Shown here: positions 18,376 through 28,586 of the stretch, in pieces
Layout of the letters: every line of letters starts with the position of its first letter
Position numbering within the stretch: the stretch's first letter is position 1
Made by a program: the position numbers and the translations under genes
DNA from: an uncultured Prevotellaceae bacterium
Lineage (GTDB): Bacteria > Bacteroidota > Bacteroidia > Bacteroidales > Bacteroidaceae
Length of the DNA stretch: 55,992 bases
Reading direction: 5' to 3'
Assembly (NCBI GenBank): GCA_947169115.1
Contig: CAMVOK010000022.1
Location: forward strand, 1 to 55,992
Notes under the pieces: model-generated
Database searches by the model: none
The model's input: only the letters and a program-made list of their open reading frames with translations
What the model was told of the DNA's origin: nothing

Positions 18376-21300
18376 ATGTGTAGAAGACTAAGTTTGTTTT
18401 TAGTCGGTCTGTTCCTGTGTGCAGGTGCGGTACTGGCTCAGACAAAAATTTCAGGAACTGTGCTTTCTGCCGATGATGGCGAACCGTTGCCTGGTGCTAC
18501 AGTGACCGTGGAGGGCACGAAAACCAGAACGGTTACAAACATTGATGGTAAGTTCACATTGACCGTTTCAACCAAAAATCCTGTAGTCGTGGTATCCTTG
18601 GTGGGTATGACAACACAGCGTGTAAAAGCCAAAGACGGCATGCGCATAGTCCTTCAAAGCGAAGACCGTCATATGCAGGAAGTCGTTGTTACGGGTATTC
18701 AACAGACTGACAAACGCCTATTTACTGGTGCTGCCACCAAGGTGGATGCGGATAAGATTAAGTTGTCGGGTATGGCTGATGTAAGCCGTTCTTTGGAAGG
18801 TCGTGTTGCAGGTGTTCAGGTGACCAATGTGAGCAATACTTTCGGTGCTTCGCCCAAAATCCGTGTACGTGGTGCAACTTCAATTTATGGAAACTCCAAG
18901 CCTCTTTGGGTAGTTGATGGTGTTATTTATGAGGATAATGTGGACGTAAGTGCTGACGACCTGGCTTCGGGTGATGCCAAAACGCTGATTTCTTCTGCTG
19001 TGGCTGGCTTGAACTCCGACGATATTGAGTCGTTTACAGTCCTGAAGGACGGTTCGGCTACCTCTATATACGGTGCTCGTGCCATGGGTGGTGTGATTGT
19101 CGTGCAGACAAAACGCGGTAGTAAGGGACGCGCGAGTGTCGGTTACACAGGTGAGTTTAGTACGCGTATGAAGCCAAACTATCGTAACTACAACATCATG
19201 AACTCTCAGGAGATAATGAGTGTTTACAAGGAGATGGAGGATAAGGGATGGCTTCAGCTGGATAATATGGTAAATGCCCAGAATTCGGGTGTCTATGGTT
19301 ATATGTACCAGCAATTACGTGGTTACAATACTCAGACAGGTACTTATGGATTGGAGAACACCTTGGCTGCCCGTAATGCCTATCTGCAGGCTGCGGAATT
19401 CCGCAATACGGATTGGTTCGACCTTCTCTTTACGAACAAGGTGCAACAAAACCATTCTGTTAGCATATCTGGTGGTACAGAGAAGTCACAGAACTATTTC
19501 TCTATGTCTGTACTTACCGACCCGGGACAGTTTGTTAACCGTAGTTCGGTAAACCGTTACACGTTCAATGGCAATACTTCTTACGATATATTGAGAGGTG
19601 TGAAAGGTGCAGACCTGCTTAGCATAAAGTTGGCAGCACAGGGAAGTTATCGTAAACAGGAAGCACCAGGTACTTTAAATCGTACCACCGATGTAGTAAC
19701 GGGTGAGGTAAAGCGTGACTTTGACATCAACCCCTTCAGCTATGCACTGAACACCAGCCGTTGCTTGGATCCCAATGTCAACTACACTCGCTTCTATACG
19801 GGCTTCAATATCTTTGACGAACTTGAATACAATTACAACGACATTCAGGTTACGGAGTTGATGTTCCGCGGTGAATTGGAGTATAAGCCCATTAAGTCTG
19901 TACGTTTGGCAGGTCTTATTTCTACTCGCCTCTCGCATACGCGTCGTCAGCACAATGTGATGGACAATTCGAACCAAGCTAATGCGTATAGGGCTGGTAC
20001 TGATGCACAGGACGATAACTCGACCATCCGTGATAGTAATACTTTCCTATATACCGATCCAGATGATGACCTTGCACTTCCGGAGAGCATATTGCCTATA
20101 GGTGGTATAAAATACCAGTACGACGATAACATGCGAAGCAATAACTATCGTTTTACTGCCAATTATAACAATGTATTCAATAATTTGCATACATTTAATG
20201 GATTGGTTGGTACGGAATATTCATCTGTGCGCCGTACATCCACAAACTGGACGGGTTGGGGCTATCAGTATAATAATGGTGGAATTGTCCATACCCCGTA
20301 TCTTTGGCTGAAGCAGATGAACGAGGAGAATACGGATTATTTTAGTGAAAGTTATACGCTAACCAATACGCTGGCTTATTACGGAACTGCCAATTACAAT
20401 TTTGACCAGCGTTATACCATCAACGGAACCATTCGCTATGAAGGCACGAACCGTTTGGGTAAGAGCCGCCAGAGCCGTTGGCTCCCAACATGGAACATTT
20501 CGGCTGCCTACGACCTCAGCAATGAGAAGTTCATGCAGAATACCAAGGACTGGCTCTCACAGTTAAAGATTCGTGGTAGTTACTCTCTTACGGCCGATAC
20601 AGGTCCATTGTGGGTAACTAATGCCACCACCATCTATAAGCCGCGAAACAAATGGCGTCCAACAACCTCTTCTGCGGAGTCTGAAATTTACATCGATCAG
20701 ATTGCCAATAGCGAGTTGACCTACGAAAAGAAACATGAGTGGAATGTGGGTGTCGATTTTAGTTTCCTCAGAGAGCGTATTGCGTTGACTGTCGATGTGT
20801 ATGGACGTAACAACTATGACCTTATCGGTCTTACCTATACCCAGGGTGCTGGTGGTGAGATATCGAAGTACGCTAATGTGGCCGATATGTCCTCTCACGG
20901 TGTGGAATTGGGCTTAACAACAGTGAACCTTGATAAGTCAGGTTTCCGTTGGACTTCCGACTTCATATTCTCTAACGCAAAGAACAAGATTACCTCGTTG
21001 GCAGTGGGTGGAACTCAGGCTTATCAATTGGTTACGGGTACTGGTTATGCCATTGAAGGATATCCCGTACGTTCTATTTTCAGTTACCAGTTTGCTGGAT
21101 TGAACTCAGAGGGTCTTCCTATGGTCATTAATGAAAGTGGCGAGAAGACCGTGGGTGATGTGAACTTCCAGGAGACAGAGAATCTCAAGGATTTCTTGGT
21201 TTATGAAGGTCCCTCCGATCCCACCTTCTATGGCTCGTTCAACAACACCCTCACTTATACAGGTAAATGGGGTCGTATCAACCTTGACCTCTTTATTACA

Positions 21301-21756
21301 TATGCTGGCGGTAATGTGGTGCGTCTTGACCCTGTTTTCTCAAGTAGTTACAGCGACCTCTCGGCACTGCCCCGCGACTTCAAGAACCGTTGGATGATTC
21401 CTGGTGATGAGGCCGTTACGACTATTCCGGTGATTGCTTCTCGTAATCAGATTGACCGATATGGTTCTTATACGCTACGTACGGCTTATAATGCTTACAA
21501 CTACTCTACAGAACGCATTGCCAATGGCAGTTTCATTCGTCTGAAGGAAGTGGCTCTTACCTATGAGTTCCCCAAAACGTGGCTCGAGAAGACAAAATTT
21601 TTCAACCGTGCTTCTATTAAGGTGGCCGCCACCAACCTCTGTCTGCTCTACGCCGACAAGAAGCTGAATGGTCAGGACCCTGAGTTTATCAACTCTGGTG
21701 GTGTGGCAACACCTATTACCAAGCAGTTTACTGCAACCTTGCGTCTGGGATTCTAA
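18376..21756 (+). CDS. SusC-like TonB-dependent outer-membrane transporter
   Basis: The 1126-residue protein has a signal peptide (1-21), a carboxypeptidase-regulatory-like domain (TKISGTVLSADDGEPLPGAT, about 22-105), a TonB-box-like EVVVTGI near 109, and a plug with VRGATSIYGNSKPLWVVDGV near 171. The plug also has LKDGSATSIYGARAMGGVIV near 229. The rest is a 22-strand barrel ending TATLRLGF. SusC proteins import ligands held by their SusD lid using TonB energy. It starts a five-gene operon with SusD, a zinc metallohydrolase lipoprotein, a DUF4302 lipoprotein and a secreted protein. No glycoside hydrolase is nearby, so peptide or protein uptake is more likely than glycan uptake, but this is inferred. 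Confidence 0.95.
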   Translation: MCRRLSLFLVGLFLCAGAVLAQTKISGTVLSADDGEPLPGATVTVEGTKTRTVTNIDGKFTLTVSTKNPVVVVSLVGMTTQRVKAKDGMRIVLQSEDRHMQEVVVTGIQQTDKRLFTGAATKVDADKIKLSGMADVSRSLEGRVAGVQVTNVSNTFGASPKIRVRGATSIYGNSKPLWVVDGVIYEDNVDVSADDLASGDAKTLISSAVAGLNSDDIESFTVLKDGSATSIYGARAMGGVIVVQTKRGSKGRASVGYTGEFSTRMKPNYRNYNIMNSQEIMSVYKEMEDKGWLQLDNMVNAQNSGVYGYMYQQLRGYNTQTGTYGLENTLAARNAYLQAAEFRNTDWFDLLFTNKVQQNHSVSISGGTEKSQNYFSMSVLTDPGQFVNRSSVNRYTFNGNTSYDILRGVKGADLLSIKLAAQGSYRKQEAPGTLNRTTDVVTGEVKRDFDINPFSYALNTSRCLDPNVNYTRFYTGFNIFDELEYNYNDIQVTELMFRGELEYKPIKSVRLAGLISTRLSHTRRQHNVMDNSNQANAYRAGTDAQDDNSTIRDSNTFLYTDPDDDLALPESILPIGGIKYQYDDNMRSNNYRFTANYNNVFNNLHTFNGLVGTEYSSVRRTSTNWTGWGYQYNNGGIVHTPYLWLKQMNEENTDYFSESYTLTNTLAYYGTANYNFDQRYTINGTIRYEGTNRLGKSRQSRWLPTWNISAAYDLSNEKFMQNTKDWLSQLKIRGSYSLTADTGPLWVTNATTIYKPRNKWRPTTSSAESEIYIDQIANSELTYEKKHEWNVGVDFSFLRERIALTVDVYGRNNYDLIGLTYTQGAGGEISKYANVADMSSHGVELGLTTVNLDKSGFRWTSDFIFSNAKNKITSLAVGGTQAYQLVTGTGYAIEGYPVRSIFSYQFAGLNSEGLPMVINESGEKTVGDVNFQETENLKDFLVYEGPSDPTFYGSFNNTLTYTGKWGRINLDLFITYAGGNVVRLDPVFSSSYSDLSALPRDFKNRWMIPGDEAVTTIPVIASRNQIDRYGSYTLRTAYNAYNYSTERIANGSFIRLKEVALTYEFPKTWLEKTKFFNRASIKVAATNLCLLYADKKLNGQDPEFINSGGVATPITKQFTATLRLGF

Positions 21757-21848
21757 AGATTGAACATTCTTGCTCCACGTTGTTACGCAAGCGTCTCTTC
21801 GGGTCGAGCGGAAAATTGAAAATTGAATTATATTTAAAAATGGTAATT

Positions 21849-23585
21849 ATGAATAAATATATAAATAGAGTGTTGTGGGTACTCTTATTCTTCACTCTTC
21901 ATTCTTCACTCTTCATTCTTACATCTTGTGATGATTTGGATGAGGCTCCAGACAACCGCACAGAAATTGATAACAAAGACAAGGTGGGCAAGTTGCTGAC
22001 TTCTGCATATCCATTGTCAACTCCAGCCCTCATTTGCGAATTGTCAAGCGATAATCTTGTTGATGACAATGTTGTGGTTCCTGCTACCCATAATGATGCT
22101 TACTATAAGTTCCATGAGGAAGCCTATTATTGGCAAGATATTGAGGATTATTCAATTGGAGACGACGATACTCCCTATCAGGTTTGGGAATCCTATTATT
22201 CTGGTATTTCGGTATGTAACCATGCCATTGAAGCCATGTTGGCCATGAGCAGTGACCCTGCACACGATGCCGCACTTTCTCATTCGTGGGGTGAGGCTCA
22301 CGTGTTGCGTGCCTACCTGCATTTTGTTTTGGTTAATGTCTTTGCCGAAGCCTATAAGGACGATAGCCGGAGTTCCGCAGATCGTGGTATCCCATACGTT
22401 ACGAAATCGGAGTCAACTGTACATGTGGATTATAGCACATCAGAGTTCTTGCATGATGTGAAGACAACCTACGATTTGATAGAAAAAGATCTTCTGGAGG
22501 GTATTGATTTGATAGACGACTCCAAGTATATGGTGCCAGCTTATCATTTCAACCGGAATGCGGCCAATGCCTTTGCTGCACGTTTCTATCTCTTCAAACG
22601 CGACTATACGAAGTGCTTGAAATATGCAAATGCTGCGTTAGGCGAAGTTCCTGTGCTCCGCAATTGGCAGACTATCAATAAGAATACTTTGTCATCGAAG
22701 GTCTTCGACTATAATGATGAGAAGCAATCTTGGAATTACCTCATTCAATCAACTTATTCCAAGCAGTGGCGTATGCATGTAAGCAGTGCACGATTTGCTG
22801 TTAATACGGGGACCACATTCAAGGATGCTAATGGAAAAACATGGCGTGTTCCCTCTACGATGGATGTAACGGTATGGGGACCCGGTCCTAACTGGTCTGG
22901 TACCTTGCCTGCCTTCTCTGGTATGGTTTACATCAATGGTGCTGGTCAGCAGTATGGCGCTTGGCTCTTCCGTCTCTACGAGTATTTCGAATATATAGAT
23001 AAGATTGCGGGTATTGGCTATGTTCATCAGTTGTATCAGCCCTTTACGGCTGACGAGACGTTACTTTGCCGTGCCGAGGCAAAACTCTATTTGGGTGACC
23101 AAAGTGGAGCTATTCAGGATTTGGACATGTGGACCTCTTCGCATCTGGTAACCACTACGCTGACTCTCGACAGAATCAAGACAAGATACAGACGTACTTC
23201 GGCATATAATGACTATGTGAGCGAATTACATCCTGCTGAAATGGGATTTGAGAAGGTACTGACAGATAATGACTTGAGTGTCTTGGATTGTATTCTGCAT
23301 TTCCGTCGTATCGAGACCATACATGAGGGACTGCGTTGGTTTGATATCAAACGTTATGGTATTAAAATATACCATCACTATCGTAATGCGCGTGAAGATG
23401 ACATTCATACCGATTCTTTGACCTGGGACGATCCACGCCGTGTGCTTCAGCTTCCCAATAATGTAATCGAATCGGGATATCCAGGTAACCGTCAGACGAG
23501 TTCTGCTGGTGGAGCGAGTGGTAGTGGCTATGTAGTGTCGGCTCATATAACCCCTCATATAGAGTTATATAAGGATAATAATTAA
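21849..23585 (+). CDS. SusD/RagB-like outer-membrane lipoprotein
   Basis: The 578-residue protein has a lipoprotein signal ending LTSCDD near residue 27-30. The SusD pattern follows: ALSHSWGEAHVLRAYLHFVL near 140 (helical TPR-like start), HFNRNAANAFAARFYLFKRD near 230, and a C-terminal ETIHEGLRWFDIKRYGI. It is the ligand-binding lid of the SusC next to it. I chose the ATG at 21849; the upstream open stretch is a repeat (21769-21812). The signal core is encoded by TTCACTCTTCATTC repeats (21886-21920). Confidence 0.93.
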   Translation: MNKYINRVLWVLLFFTLHSSLFILTSCDDLDEAPDNRTEIDNKDKVGKLLTSAYPLSTPALICELSSDNLVDDNVVVPATHNDAYYKFHEEAYYWQDIEDYSIGDDDTPYQVWESYYSGISVCNHAIEAMLAMSSDPAHDAALSHSWGEAHVLRAYLHFVLVNVFAEAYKDDSRSSADRGIPYVTKSESTVHVDYSTSEFLHDVKTTYDLIEKDLLEGIDLIDDSKYMVPAYHFNRNAANAFAARFYLFKRDYTKCLKYANAALGEVPVLRNWQTINKNTLSSKVFDYNDEKQSWNYLIQSTYSKQWRMHVSSARFAVNTGTTFKDANGKTWRVPSTMDVTVWGPGPNWSGTLPAFSGMVYINGAGQQYGAWLFRLYEYFEYIDKIAGIGYVHQLYQPFTADETLLCRAEAKLYLGDQSGAIQDLDMWTSSHLVTTTLTLDRIKTRYRRTSAYNDYVSELHPAEMGFEKVLTDNDLSVLDCILHFRRIETIHEGLRWFDIKRYGIKIYHHYRNAREDDIHTDSLTWDDPRRVLQLPNNVIESGYPGNRQTSSAGGASGSGYVVSAHITPHIELYKDNN

Positions 23586-23594
23586 AAGGAGGCT

Positions 23595-24833
23595 ATGAAA
23601 ATGAAAAAAACAATATACATTCTGAGTGTTGTGGCTGTGCTCATGAGCATGACCTCGTGCAGAGACAATGATGACTTTTCCGCATCCATTTTCGACACCA
23701 CGATACCTGCGGTTGACCCCACGTCGGCAACAGCTCCTTTCGACCAATGGCTCTATGAAAACTTTGTTGTCCCCTATAACACGGAGATACAATACAAATT
23801 CAATATGCCAGCATCGAAGCTGGAGTACCAGTTGGCACCTGCCGATTACAAGAAGTCGCAGTTGTTGGCACACTTTATCAAATATCTCTTCTACGATGTT
23901 TACACCAAGTATGCTGGTGACGAATTCATGAAGAAATATGCACCCCGCATTTTCCATTTCATCGGTTCTGCTGCCTATTCTCCAAATACTGGTACTGAAG
24001 AACTGGGTTATGCTTCAGCCGGTGTGAAGATAACGCTGATTAAGGTCAACGAGATGAAGTTGTGGACACCTACCAATCAGTATTCAGAGGCAGATATGGA
24101 TATACTTAATGAATATCAGTTCCATACCATGCATCATGAGTTCTCGCACATCCTGCATCAGACGAAAACCTATCCCATAGATTTTGGACAGGTTACCCCA
24201 AACGACTATGACGGGCGTGATTGGCAGAAACGTGACTCCGTAAAGGCACATTGTCTTGGTTACATCACCCATTATGCTTCATCGGCTATTTATGAGGATT
24301 TTGTCGAGACTCTCTCTTGTGCAATTACCAATAATGATGTGCGTTGGATGAATACCATTATTGATGCTTGTGCTAATGGCGGTCTGAAGGATGGCGACAA
24401 GAAGCGTGTATATGACCTGATTGATTCGCTCGACATTCAGGGATTGGACGACCCCACGAAGCCATGGAACAAATTTAGGATAATGAAGGAAACTTGTGTG
24501 GATAGTGAAACGGGTGAGGAAACCGAACGCTTTGTACCCGATTTCCATGTAACTGATGCAAGATCTCATCAGGAGGATACGCAAACATTGAAGTATGAGG
24601 AAGTGAAGTCCTTTACATCTTTCCGCGACTATCTCGATGGCTGGGCAGTAATTGATAATAACAGAGATTCCGAAGGTATGAATGCCATTTTGAAGAAGTT
24701 TGAACTTGCTACGAAGTGGTACACAGAAAAATGGGGACTTCACCTTTTCGAGATACGTAAGGAGGTGAAGGCTCGCCAGAATAACATCAATACTTTCGTA
24801 CGTGATAATGTTACGATTTACGACTTACAATAA
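23595..24833 (+). CDS. Zinc metallohydrolase lipoprotein linked to SusC/SusD import
   Basis: The 412-residue protein has a lipoprotein signal (ending SMTSCRDN near 24). The metal motif HHEFSHILHQ near 178 is an HExxH form, with a downstream EDFVETLSCAI near 237 that may give the third ligand. It matches the family called substrate import-associated zinc metallohydrolase lipoprotein, which is found with SusC/SusD pairs. It is likely surface exposed and may trim a peptide or protein substrate for the neighbouring transporter. It starts 9 bases after the susD stop. Confidence 0.85.
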   Translation: MKMKKTIYILSVVAVLMSMTSCRDNDDFSASIFDTTIPAVDPTSATAPFDQWLYENFVVPYNTEIQYKFNMPASKLEYQLAPADYKKSQLLAHFIKYLFYDVYTKYAGDEFMKKYAPRIFHFIGSAAYSPNTGTEELGYASAGVKITLIKVNEMKLWTPTNQYSEADMDILNEYQFHTMHHEFSHILHQTKTYPIDFGQVTPNDYDGRDWQKRDSVKAHCLGYITHYASSAIYEDFVETLSCAITNNDVRWMNTIIDACANGGLKDGDKKRVYDLIDSLDIQGLDDPTKPWNKFRIMKETCVDSETGEETERFVPDFHVTDARSHQEDTQTLKYEEVKSFTSFRDYLDGWAVIDNNRDSEGMNAILKKFELATKWYTEKWGLHLFEIRKEVKARQNNINTFVRDNVTIYDLQ

Positions 24834-24845
24834 TGACTTAAGGAC

Positions 24846-26189
24846 ATGTTTATGAAAAGAAATATTTTTTCCCATCCTTGGTATATAGCTGTTGCTGCGT
24901 TGTTCCTTGGCGCATGTACTTTCGAGCAGGATGACCTTTTCGATGAAAGCGCATCCTTGCGTATTAACCATTTCAGCGAGGATTTGAAGAATCGTTTGGT
25001 TACACAAAGTTCAAATGGAAATAATGGTTGGGTCATCCAATATTTCGTAGCAGGAACAGATGATGAGACTTATGAAGGTGTAAATCTTTTGGGTAGCTTT
25101 GATGCTAGCGGTAAGGTTACGTTGGCAGGTAATCATCGTTTCCTGCGCGATGGAAATGCCAACAAATACACCGAAAGTGTCAGTTTCTATGAACTATTGA
25201 AAGAAGAGGGTCCTATTATCTCATTTAATACCTGGAATGATGTGTTGATGGTTTTGGTTGACCCTGTCAATCCAACAACAGGGGCTCATGACGGTGTAGG
25301 AATGAATGGTGACCAGAACTTGGCTTTCAAGGCGTACGAAGGAAATAGTATCCTGTTCCGTGGTGAACGTCATGGTGCGGAAGTGCGTTTCGTACCCTGT
25401 GACCGTCCTTGGAACCAGTATTATACCGATGTTGATGCCTTTAAAAAGAAAATCACGAACACTACAGTGACTAATTACTACGTTATCAGTGGTCGGGACA
25501 CGATGTATCTCTCTGGCTTAAACAAAGGCGTAGTAACCTATAAGGAACGTATAGTTGAACCATTGGAGTCGAAGATCCTCACTTGTGTATTCTCTCCAGA
25601 TGGTTTCCGTCTGAATCATGTTGACACGATTGGTGTTAATACCTTCCAAGAGTTTAAACTTTCTGAAGATCAGACCCATCTTGTTAATGAAAATGGTTCT
25701 GTCAAGGTCTCTGCATGTTGGGATGTTTACGTAGCTAACCACAGTGCCGTTTGGAAGTTTGACAAGGATTTGTTCTCTGCTGAGCAGAACGACCTGTTCA
25801 ATAAAATTGATACTGAGGTTAAGAAATTCAATAAGGACTATAGTTTAGAGAGTCTGGGTATTGGACAGACGACAGGTGCGAACAAAGTTAGTGGTTTGGT
25901 GCTGACCTTCTATACCAATGCGGCTAAGACCAAGACGAATATCGCTGGTGTCGCTTTCACTCAGAGCAGACCGGCAAGTGGCCAGTTGAAGATTGAGTAC
26001 AGTGCAGAGGATAAGATAGACAAGAATATGGGAAGTATTGCCAAGAAGGCTCCTGACGTAGAGACCTATGCCCGTGCATTTGCGCAGATGCTCAATGGCA
26101 CATACAATGTAACTCCTAACGACTATTTCCTTCCTACGGGGGGTGATTTCACAGCAGTAAATGGTGGTATAACATTTAGATTGAAATAG
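24846..26189 (+). CDS. DUF4302 lipoprotein
   Basis: The 447-residue protein has a lipoprotein signal ending LFLGACTFE near 25. DUF4302 marks include GWVIQYFVAGTDDETYEGVN near 59 and ISFNTWNDVLMVLVDP near 120. DUF4302 proteins are found only in Bacteroidetes and usually in SusC/SusD loci with the zinc metallohydrolase; function unknown. It is presumably a surface lipoprotein that binds or presents substrate. It follows the metallohydrolase by 12 bases. Confidence 0.8.
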   Translation: MFMKRNIFSHPWYIAVAALFLGACTFEQDDLFDESASLRINHFSEDLKNRLVTQSSNGNNGWVIQYFVAGTDDETYEGVNLLGSFDASGKVTLAGNHRFLRDGNANKYTESVSFYELLKEEGPIISFNTWNDVLMVLVDPVNPTTGAHDGVGMNGDQNLAFKAYEGNSILFRGERHGAEVRFVPCDRPWNQYYTDVDAFKKKITNTTVTNYYVISGRDTMYLSGLNKGVVTYKERIVEPLESKILTCVFSPDGFRLNHVDTIGVNTFQEFKLSEDQTHLVNENGSVKVSACWDVYVANHSAVWKFDKDLFSAEQNDLFNKIDTEVKKFNKDYSLESLGIGQTTGANKVSGLVLTFYTNAAKTKTNIAGVAFTQSRPASGQLKIEYSAEDKIDKNMGSIAKKAPDVETYARAFAQMLNGTYNVTPNDYFLPTGGDFTAVNGGITFRLK

Positions 26190-26229
26190 AATTAATAAAC
26201 ATTTTTAATTAATTAAAAGGGTAAAAACT

Positions 26230-28410
26230 ATGAAGAAATTTTTACTTCTTGCTGTTGCTGCCCTTATGGTATGCACAGCTAATTCTCAGCCTCTGAAGAG
26301 GCAAAATACTGGTAAGTTCCAGGCTAAGCATCAGGTTGCCGTTGACAAGAAGGCAACTTTCAAGCAATATACTGTTGCTGGAGAGAAGCCTGGAGTTAAG
26401 GCTTTTGACAAGGAAACTCCGAATTTTAAGGGTCTTGTCAATGTAAAGGACTTCAAACCGGCCTTCGAGCAGTTCAAGGACGTTCGTGCTGCAGGTACTG
26501 TTCTGGAAAAGTACGAGGGCTCGGGTACGCTTCGTTCGTCTAATGAAGCTGTTGAGTGGGAGATGTACACAGGTACGGCTACGACAGATAACGAAGAAAC
26601 GGTTAACGTGATCCGCGATTTGATTCCAAACATTTTTGGATATGAGAATGGCGTGACTGTAAGGTATACCATCGAGGATGGTAACATTGTCATTCAGCCC
26701 ACACTGGTTGCTACTCTCCCCAGCGAGAAGGCTCCCAATGGTACCAACTACTACATCTTCTTGGAGTCTGCAACCAGCAGCGATGGCTCAATTACGCTGA
26801 CTTTGGACGAGACCGGAGCCATTACTGGTTCTTATGGGATAATTTATAGCATCTATCCTGACGAGGTCTATAACTACGATGATTGGGTGGCTACTTATGA
26901 TGGTATCAGGGGTGCTCAGTATAGTATTCCTGGTGTTGTCAAGACACCTGAAGTTAGTTTTGAAACAGGTAATCTTATTCTCTTTGCTGGTCTGGGCTTA
27001 AATGGCTACTCTTATGGCAGCAATTTGGCTATGGCTGGTGCATACGCTCCTGTCAACTTCGTGAACCGCACCGCAGACAAAACTACGGCCTGGCAGTGGA
27101 CAGCCTATGATGCAGATGATGAAGAAGGGCTTACGGCTTATGCAACGGGAGTGAATAAGGATTTCGCTGTTACTCTTCAAGGTAATACTGTTCTTCAGAA
27201 TGTTCAGCTTGTTGGTATCAACCAGACGGCTGAGTCTGAACCTTTCATTTTCGGCGTGGGTAAATCTAAGGAAGATGATGGCACTGCTCACTATGAGAAT
27301 TGCTATATTTATGCTACTGGTACCGAGAGTGATTTCATGTTGAATAAGGAGACTCCAGCCATAATCACTCGTCAAGACCCTGATGGTGACCTGACATTCT
27401 ATACGAACTGGGGAACACCAGATATTTATACTACCACTTCCATGAGCAAGATTTATATGTATCATGAGAAGCCTGCTGCACCTCTTTATATTACGGGCAT
27501 CACATTGCCAATGGTTAGTTTCTCTGCCAAGGAAGGCTTTAACCTCCATATCAAGATTCAGAAGGTTTCCTATCCTGCAGGGTACAGCAAGCCAGTTTTG
27601 GGCGAAGTGATTGCCGAGGGTGATGCTTCAGAGGAAAATATCAATGACAACTTCAGTGCTGGCCTTACTGCTGTAGAGTTTCCTCTTTATAAGGAGGATG
27701 AGGATGGCATGAGCACCGAGTTGGACTATCTTTTCATTGACGATGAGTTCATGGTTATTATTGAGGGATGGGATAATGAAACGTTCTCTGGAATCCTTGG
27801 CTGTCAAGCTGAAACTCTGGACAATGCCAGAACATCTACTTGGTTCGAGAAGAGCGACGAACCCGAAAGCATGTATTCTTATACTACTTGGAAGACCTCT
27901 TTGTTCATTGGTTTCTTGGGCGCTACCTATGGTTACCTCTATACCGAGGACAATACCGACCTGACTATTCCTACCACTGGTGGAGAGGCTACCATCCACG
28001 TAGAACCCTTGTTGGTAAATACAGACGATGACGACAATCTCCTGACTGACCTGTGGGTTGAAGACGAGGAGAATTTCCCCGAGTGGGCAGACGCCGAGGT
28101 TGTTAATGAGAATTATGTATTGAATGATGATGGTTACCTTGATGAGTGCAGCTTCGACTTAAAGATTACGGTGGAGGCTCTGCCTGATGGCGTTGAAGGC
28201 CGTTGGGGACAAATGATATTTGCTCAGGAAGGTGCTTTGCTGAAGGTTACAGTTGCTCAAGGCAATGTAGATGGAATAAATGACATCACCAGTACTACAG
28301 CCTCAACCCAGAAAGTTTATGGAAACATCTACAATATGGCAGGTCAGCGTGTAAACGCTAACTATAAGGGACTTGTAGTTAAGAAGGGCAAAAAGTACAT
28401 GGCTAAGTAA
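26230..28410 (+). CDS. Large secreted protein of the SusC/SusD operon
   Basis: The 726-residue protein has a signal peptide (1-19) and no lipobox. The middle is beta-rich and acidic without a recognised enzyme motif. The end, IYNMAGQRVNANYKGLVVKK then GKKYMAK, is the short C-terminal sorting-like tail common in Prevotella secreted proteins (YNMAGQRV / KG-x-x-V-x-x-GKK). This suggests surface delivery, although no type IX secretion gene is in the window. It could be a binding protein or adhesin. The operon ends at a strong terminator 23 bases later. Confidence 0.6.
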   Translation: MKKFLLLAVAALMVCTANSQPLKRQNTGKFQAKHQVAVDKKATFKQYTVAGEKPGVKAFDKETPNFKGLVNVKDFKPAFEQFKDVRAAGTVLEKYEGSGTLRSSNEAVEWEMYTGTATTDNEETVNVIRDLIPNIFGYENGVTVRYTIEDGNIVIQPTLVATLPSEKAPNGTNYYIFLESATSSDGSITLTLDETGAITGSYGIIYSIYPDEVYNYDDWVATYDGIRGAQYSIPGVVKTPEVSFETGNLILFAGLGLNGYSYGSNLAMAGAYAPVNFVNRTADKTTAWQWTAYDADDEEGLTAYATGVNKDFAVTLQGNTVLQNVQLVGINQTAESEPFIFGVGKSKEDDGTAHYENCYIYATGTESDFMLNKETPAIITRQDPDGDLTFYTNWGTPDIYTTTSMSKIYMYHEKPAAPLYITGITLPMVSFSAKEGFNLHIKIQKVSYPAGYSKPVLGEVIAEGDASEENINDNFSAGLTAVEFPLYKEDEDGMSTELDYLFIDDEFMVIIEGWDNETFSGILGCQAETLDNARTSTWFEKSDEPESMYSYTTWKTSLFIGFLGATYGYLYTEDNTDLTIPTTGGEATIHVEPLLVNTDDDDNLLTDLWVEDEENFPEWADAEVVNENYVLNDDGYLDECSFDLKITVEALPDGVEGRWGQMIFAQEGALLKVTVAQGNVDGINDITSTTASTQKVYGNIYNMAGQRVNANYKGLVVKKGKKYMAK

Positions 28411-28432
28411 GTCCTTCACACTTTAATACAGT

Positions 28433-28478
28433 AAACAAATAAGGAGCGCTCTCGAAAGGGGGCGCTCCTTATTTGTTT
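28433..28478. terminator. Terminator of the SusC/SusD operon, palindromic
   Basis: A perfect 17-bp stem joins 28433-28449 with 28462-28478 around a 12-base loop. T-rich bases follow on the plus strand and A-rich arms make it able to act both ways. Confidence 0.85.
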
Positions 28479-28490
28479 CTCTTCGTTATG

Positions 28491-28574
28491 AAGGATAGTA
28501 ATCTTATCCTCGAAAGATTAGTAATGTTCGGGCTTTAGGATTAGTAATCCTCCGTGCGAAAGATTACTAATCCT
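28491..28574. repeat. GATTAGTAATC inverted-repeat cluster after valS
   Basis: Four versions of (A)GATTAGTAATC lie here in both orientations. Two form a perfect 13-bp stem (28537-28549 with 28562-28574) with a 12-base loop just after the valS stop. It may end valS transcription, although no T tract follows. Confidence 0.6.
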
Positions 28575-28586
28575 TTGTGCTTTACT

